Shown here one piece after another: positions 60,153-64,000 of a stretch of 64,000 nucleotides of DNA; the first letter of the stretch is position 1; each line of letters begins with the position of its first letter. The notes below the pieces were generated by a model. The model searched no databases and was not told the origin of the DNA. It saw nothing but the letters and a program-made list of their open reading frames with translations. The DNA is from Hathewaya histolytica (GTDB lineage: Bacteria; Bacillota; Clostridia; Clostridiales; Clostridiaceae). The position numbers were made by a program, and so were the translations under genes. The stretch spans positions 2,418,001 through 2,482,000 of the forward strand of contig NZ_LR590481.1 in assembly GCF_901482605.1 (NCBI RefSeq), written 5' to 3'.

Positions 60153-60385
60153 TATAAATCCTCTCCTTCTCTCCATCTGATAATATTTTAATCTTATATT
60201 AATTTAAAATTATGAAATCTAGTCTTTCAAGAAAATGCTCTATTATATTTAATCTATATTACTTAGAGTTTTTATTAAATTATAATATATATATTCTGTT
60301 GCCATGATCTTTTTATAAAAATGGCACTAAAAAGAATACCACTCCAATTTAGCGCCTATATATAAATATATAATCTAACTAATTT

Positions 60386-61768
60386 CTATTTTAAATTTTC
60401 TACTAACTTTCTAAATTTATTTCCTCTTACCTCAAAGTTAGGAAACATATCAAAACTTGCACAAGCTGGTGATAATACTATATTATCTCCCTCACTTGAA
60501 ATTTCACTAGCCTTATCCACTGCCTTTTCTAAAGAATTTACCATATAAATAGGTATTTCTATATGGTTTTCTTCTATAACATTTTGAAATACTGATTTTA
60601 TTTTATCTTTAGTTTCCCCTAGTAAAATTAAACTCTTAATTTTCTCATATCCTCTCTGAGCTAAAGGTTCGAATGGAATTTGTTTATCATATCCACCTGC
60701 TATTAAGATGACAGGATTATCAAATACGGAAATTGTAGCTAAAGTCCTTGTTGGGCTTGAACCTATAGAATCATTATAATATCTTACACCATTGATTTCT
60801 CTAATAAATTCATTTCTATGAGCAACTCCCTTAAATGTAGTAGCCACATTTCTCATATTTTCTACTGATACTTCTCCTTCTACAGCTAAAAATGCAGTTA
60901 GATAGTTCTCTATATTATGCATTCCTTTGATAACTATGTCATCTTTCTTACATACTTCATTTCCTTTTAAATATAAAGCTCTATCTTTATAATAAGCAGC
61001 ACTTTCATCTTCTCTTTTGCTACTAAATAACTTTACCGTTCCCTTTTCTTCACCTAAAAATGAATATGTTATATCATTTTCTCTATTTAAAATAAGTATT
61101 CCTTCTCTATCTTGGAATTTAAATATATTCTTCTTAGAATCTATATATTCTTCCATTCCCTTGTGCATATCTAAATGATTTGGACTTAAATTAGTAACTA
61201 CAGCGACTTCTGGAGATACATTCATAGTCATAAGCTGAAAACTCGAAAGTTCCAAAACTACTTTATCTTCAGAACTAATTTCTTCTATTTTAGAAAATAG
61301 TGGTGTTCCTATATTTCCACCAACCCAAGTTTTATATCCTTCAGTCTTTAGCATGTTATATATTAAACTTGTTGTTGTAGTTTTTCCATCACTACCTGTA
61401 ACACCATAAATTTTAGCAGGACAGAATCTAACAAACTCTTCCATCTCAGATGTTATATAACTTCCAGATTCTATTGCTTTAACAAAAGCCGGGTTATCTA
61501 TTCTCATTGAAGGTGTTTTAAAAATTACTTCAAAGGGCGTTAAATCATCTAAATAATCTTCTCCCAATTTTAAGCGTACACCTTTTCCCTTAAAGTCTTT
61601 AACTAAACCCTTGTCTAATTTATCTTGTGTTTTTTTGTCTAGAGCAGTTACCTCAGCACCTAACTCTAGTAAAAAATATATAAGAGGCACATTGCTAACA
61701 CCTATACCCACTACCCCTACTTTTTTATCTCTTATAAACTCTTTAAATTCCGAGAAATTTTTTTTCAT
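60386..61768 (-). CDS. murD: UDP-N-acetylmuramoylalanine--D-glutamate ligase
   Basis: MurD adds D-glutamate to UDP-MurNAc-L-Ala in peptidoglycan synthesis. The 460-residue protein has an N-terminal Rossmann-like part ([19 protein letters not shown]), the ATP loop [14 protein letters not shown] (about 118-131), [16 protein letters not shown], and the C-terminal [20 protein letters not shown]. It is away from a dcw cluster, as is common in clostridia. GGAGGCG precedes the ATG; a possible -10 (TATAAT) is at 61824-61829. Confidence 0.95.
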   Translation of the reverse strand: MKKNFSEFKEFIRDKKVGVVGIGVSNVPLIYFLLELGAEVTALDKKTQDKLDKGLVKDFKGKGVRLKLGEDYLDDLTPFEVIFKTPSMRIDNPAFVKAIESGSYITSEMEEFVRFCPAKIYGVTGSDGKTTTTSLIYNMLKTEGYKTWVGGNIGTPLFSKIEEISSEDKVVLELSSFQLMTMNVSPEVAVVTNLSPNHLDMHKGMEEYIDSKKNIFKFQDREGILILNRENDITYSFLGEEKGTVKLFSSKREDESAAYYKDRALYLKGNEVCKKDDIVIKGMHNIENYLTAFLAVEGEVSVENMRNVATTFKGVAHRNEFIREINGVRYYNDSIGSSPTRTLATISVFDNPVILIAGGYDKQIPFEPLAQRGYEKIKSLILLGETKDKIKSVFQNVIEENHIEIPIYMVNSLEKAVDKASEISSEGDNIVLSPACASFDMFPNFEVRGNKFRKLVENLK

Positions 61769-61956
61769 TTAATCTTTCGCCTCCAAATTAAAGTTCTAAT
61801 AAAAGAAACTCTCTCCAATCTATATTATACACGCTTTTTAACTTCTGTAACATAAAGTAATTCAATTATTAAAAAAGTTCATTATATACAATTATAATTA
61901 TAGGAATATTCATAATTGTATAATAATTAGGAATCAAACAACTTATTGATCTCATA
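61769..61956. other. AT-rich gap upstream of murD
   Basis: No gene seen. It holds the murD SD, a possible murD -10 and repeated ATTATAATTATAGG/ATAATTGTATAATAATTAGG-like AT runs. Confidence 0.5.
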
Positions 61957-61985
61957 TTGCAAAATTCGACTTTATATGCTATTAT
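61957..61985 (+). promoter_or_regulatory. Promoter of the plus-strand small RNA
   Basis: TTGCAA, 17 bases, TATTAT with TGC preceding the -10 (extended -10). Points to the plus strand, away from murD, with the start near 61992. Confidence 0.72.
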
Positions 61986-61991
61986 ATTTTT

Positions 61992-62125
61992 GTGCCGTAA
62001 AGAAATGATATAGATAATTCCCCAAGTATAGGTTAATCATTGACATATCCCCATAATTATCACAATTAAAATAGCAACCCCATGATTAACCCCTTTAAAC
62101 CGGATGTAAATCCGGTTATTTTTTT
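61992..62125 (+). ncRNA. Candidate free-standing small RNA with four CCCC motifs
   Basis: About 134 nt from the predicted start to the T tract, on the opposite strand to both neighbours, with no ORF. CCCC occurs at 62020-62023, 62049-62052, 62078-62081 and 62090-62093. Two helices are possible: 62013-62019 with 62055-62061 (GATAATT/AATTATC) and 62031-62040 with 62082-62091 (GGTTAATCAT/ATGATTAACC, 10 bp perfect). They cross, so either a pseudoknot or two alternative folds. It ends in a strong intrinsic terminator. No named family recognised. C-rich single-stranded motifs of this sort are used by known Firmicutes sRNAs to pair with SD sequences. Confidence 0.62.
62098..62125 (+). terminator. 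Intrinsic terminator of the small RNA
   Basis: AACCGGAT, GTAA loop, ATCCGGTT followed by ATTTTTTTATTTT on the plus strand. Confidence 0.9.
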
Positions 62126-62188
62126 ATTTTAATATATATAATTCTTTTAATAACTCTTTATCTATTAAAATAATATACAATTAAATTT

Positions 62189-62219
62189 AAAAAAAGCTAA
62201 GAATAATCTTAGCTTTTTT
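62189..62219. terminator. Terminator after glyS
   Basis: AAAAAAGCTAAGA, 4-base loop and complement with A and T runs at both sides; functional in either direction. It closes glyS about 40 bases past the stop. Confidence 0.88.
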
Positions 62220-62259
62220 ATTATTAGTTTAAATTAAATAAATTTTAATAAGAAATTAT

Positions 62260-63651
62260 TTAAAACTCTATTTTTTCCGCAATGAAGCTTTCTAACTTAT
62301 CTATTCCAATTCTTACTTGCTCCATTGTATCTCTATCTCTTACTGTAACCTGATTATCTTCTAATGTATCAAAATCAATTGTTATACAATATGGAGTTCC
62401 AATCTCATCTTGTCTTCTATATCTCTTGCCTATGCTACCAGTGTCATCATACTCCACATTAAATTTCTTTCTCAGCATTGAATATACCTCATCTGCTTTT
62501 TCAGATAACTTTTTAGAAAGTGGGAGTATTGCAGCTTTAAATGGTGCCAATGCTGGATGTAAATGTAGCACTATTCTTGAGTCATTATTATCAAGCTCTT
62601 CCTCATCATATGCATCCACTAAAAATGCAAGTGCAACCCTATCAGCTCCTAGCGATGGCTCTATACAGTATGGAACATACTTTTCATTTGTATTTGGATC
62701 CGTGTAACTTAAATCTGATCCTGAATGTTCCATATGCTTTTTAAGATCATAATCAGTTCTATCTGCTATTCCCCATAGCTCACCCCATCCAAATGGGAAT
62801 AAGTATTCAATATCTGTAGTAGCATTACTGTAGAATGATAATTCTTCTTGTTCATGATCCCTATATCTTATACTATCCTTACTTAACCCCAAATTGAACA
62901 AGAAATTTAAACAATATTCTTTCCAGTAATTAAACCATTCTAAGTCTGTTCCTGGCTTACAGAAAAATTCAAGCTCCATTTGCTCAAACTCTCTAGTTCT
63001 AAAAGTAAAGTTACCTGGTGTGATTTCATTTCTAAAAGATTTTCCTATCTGAGCTATACCGAAAGGTACCTTCTTTCTTGATGTTCTTTGAACTGATTTA
63101 AAGTTTATAAAAATACCTTGTGCTGTTTCTGGTCTTAGATATATTTCAGACTTGCTATCTTCTGTTATACCTTGAAATGTTTTAAACATAAGATTGAACT
63201 TTCTTATTTCTGTAAAATTCTTCTTACCACATTTAGGACAAACTATATCGTGTTCTTTTATGTAGCTTTCATATTCTTCATTTGACCAACCATCAGCTGA
63301 AGCAACTTCTGCACCCTGCTCTGTCATATAATCTTCTATTATTTTATCGGCTCTAAATCTAGCCTTGCAGTCTTTACAATCCATTAAAGGATCTGAGAAA
63401 TTCCCTAAATGTCCTGATGCTACCCAAGTCTCTGGGTTCATTAAAATAGCACAATCTAATCCTACATTATATGGACTTTCCTGAACGAACTTTTTCCACC
63501 AAGCTTTTTTTACGTTATTTTTAAATTCCACACCTAAAGGACCATAATCCCAAGCATTTGCTAGTCCTCCGTATATTTCTGACCCTTGAAATATGAAACC
63601 TCTAGTTTTACATAACCCTACTATTTTATCCATGGTTTTTTCTACAGCCAT
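62260..63651 (-). CDS. glyS: Glycyl-tRNA synthetase, dimeric class II type
   Basis: Single-chain GlyRS. The 463-residue protein has [20 protein letters not shown] at the N-terminus, an inserted cysteine-rich segment (CKDCKARF and CPKCGKKN), motif 2 [20 protein letters not shown], motif 3-like [14 protein letters not shown], and a C-terminal anticodon-binding domain with [25 protein letters not shown] precedes the ATG. It is downstream of lysS. Confidence 0.97.
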   Translation of the reverse strand: MAVEKTMDKIVGLCKTRGFIFQGSEIYGGLANAWDYGPLGVEFKNNVKKAWWKKFVQESPYNVGLDCAILMNPETWVASGHLGNFSDPLMDCKDCKARFRADKIIEDYMTEQGAEVASADGWSNEEYESYIKEHDIVCPKCGKKNFTEIRKFNLMFKTFQGITEDSKSEIYLRPETAQGIFINFKSVQRTSRKKVPFGIAQIGKSFRNEITPGNFTFRTREFEQMELEFFCKPGTDLEWFNYWKEYCLNFLFNLGLSKDSIRYRDHEQEELSFYSNATTDIEYLFPFGWGELWGIADRTDYDLKKHMEHSGSDLSYTDPNTNEKYVPYCIEPSLGADRVALAFLVDAYDEEELDNNDSRIVLHLHPALAPFKAAILPLSKKLSEKADEVYSMLRKKFNVEYDDTGSIGKRYRRQDEIGTPYCITIDFDTLEDNQVTVRDRDTMEQVRIGIDKLESFIAEKIEF

Positions 63652-63718
63652 TAATACTCCTCCATTCTTTCATAAAATTCTTTATATAGTTCTTATTGGT
63701 AACCATCTTCAATTCAAC

Positions 63719-63749
63719 AAATGGATGCCTAATACATAAGCACCCATTT
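63719..63749 (-). terminator. Possible terminator after lysS
   Basis: AAATGGGTGC...GCATCCATTT (one G-T pair) about 14 bases after the lysS stop, but with a poor T tract. Confidence 0.4.
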
Positions 63750-63762
63750 AAATTTGTTTCTA

Positions 63763-64000
<238 letters not shown>

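Overview
The window reads as a low-GC, Gram-positive anaerobe of Clostridium sensu stricto (cluster I). The protein-coding parts are strongly AT-rich, the gene order is the clostridial one (rplK-rplA-rplJ-rplL-rpoB-rpoC, str, S10 and spc clusters; sigH-rae1-rlmB-mrnC; cysS-ispD-yacL; disA-radA-clpC-mcsB-mcsA), and the 16S genes have a cluster I clostridial sequence. I do not name a species. Almost every gene is on the minus strand, so transcription runs right to left and the replication origin is probably to the right. The exceptions are one small gene (35361), a two-component system (44885-47093) and a candidate small RNA (61992-62125).

Layout in window order. (1) 1-10400: S10/spc ribosomal protein operon, rpsJ down to a truncated secY. 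(2) 10750-15520: str operon (L7Ae-like gene, rpsL, rpsG, fusA, tuf). (3) 15640-23020: rpoB-rpoC with their own promoter, separated from rplL by a strong terminator. (4) 23140-26600: rplJ-rplL behind an L10-type attenuator leader, rplK-rplA behind an L1-like leader site, then nusG, secE and rpmG. (5) 26800-28290: a second, nucleotide-identical tuf, preceded by tRNA-Thr. (6) 28290-35220: sigH, rae1, rlmB, mrnC, an rpsD paralogue with a Fur-family box on its promoter, cysS, ispD and yacL. (7) 35360-42820: a small plus-strand gene, then disA, radA, clpC, mcsB and mcsA (no ctsR), and an orphan gene. (8) 42980-47570: an ABC exporter divergent from a response regulator/histidine kinase pair, then two tiny orphan genes. 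(9) 47690-59170: two tandem rRNA operons with different tRNA content, separated by a DUF896 gene. (10) 59300-64000: ppsR, murD, a candidate plus-strand small RNA, glyS and the 3' end of lysS.

Together this is the cell's translation and transcription core: ribosomal proteins, elongation factors, RNA polymerase, rRNA, tRNAs and aminoacyl-tRNA synthetases. Beside it sit the stress and checkpoint genes that usually neighbour it in Firmicutes (ClpC/McsAB proteolysis, DisA/RadA, SigH). Regulation is largely visible as leader RNA structures and sigma-A-type promoters.

Most worth a second look: a free-standing ~134-nt RNA gene between murD and glyS, with a near-consensus promoter, four CCCC motifs, two crossing helices and an intrinsic terminator; a perfect 7-1-7 Fur/Zur-type operator on the -35 of a cysteine-poor rpsD paralogue; a nusG start whose Shine-Dalgarno lies 42 nt upstream but is bridged by a hairpin; and the absence of ctsR and its operator from the clpC operon.
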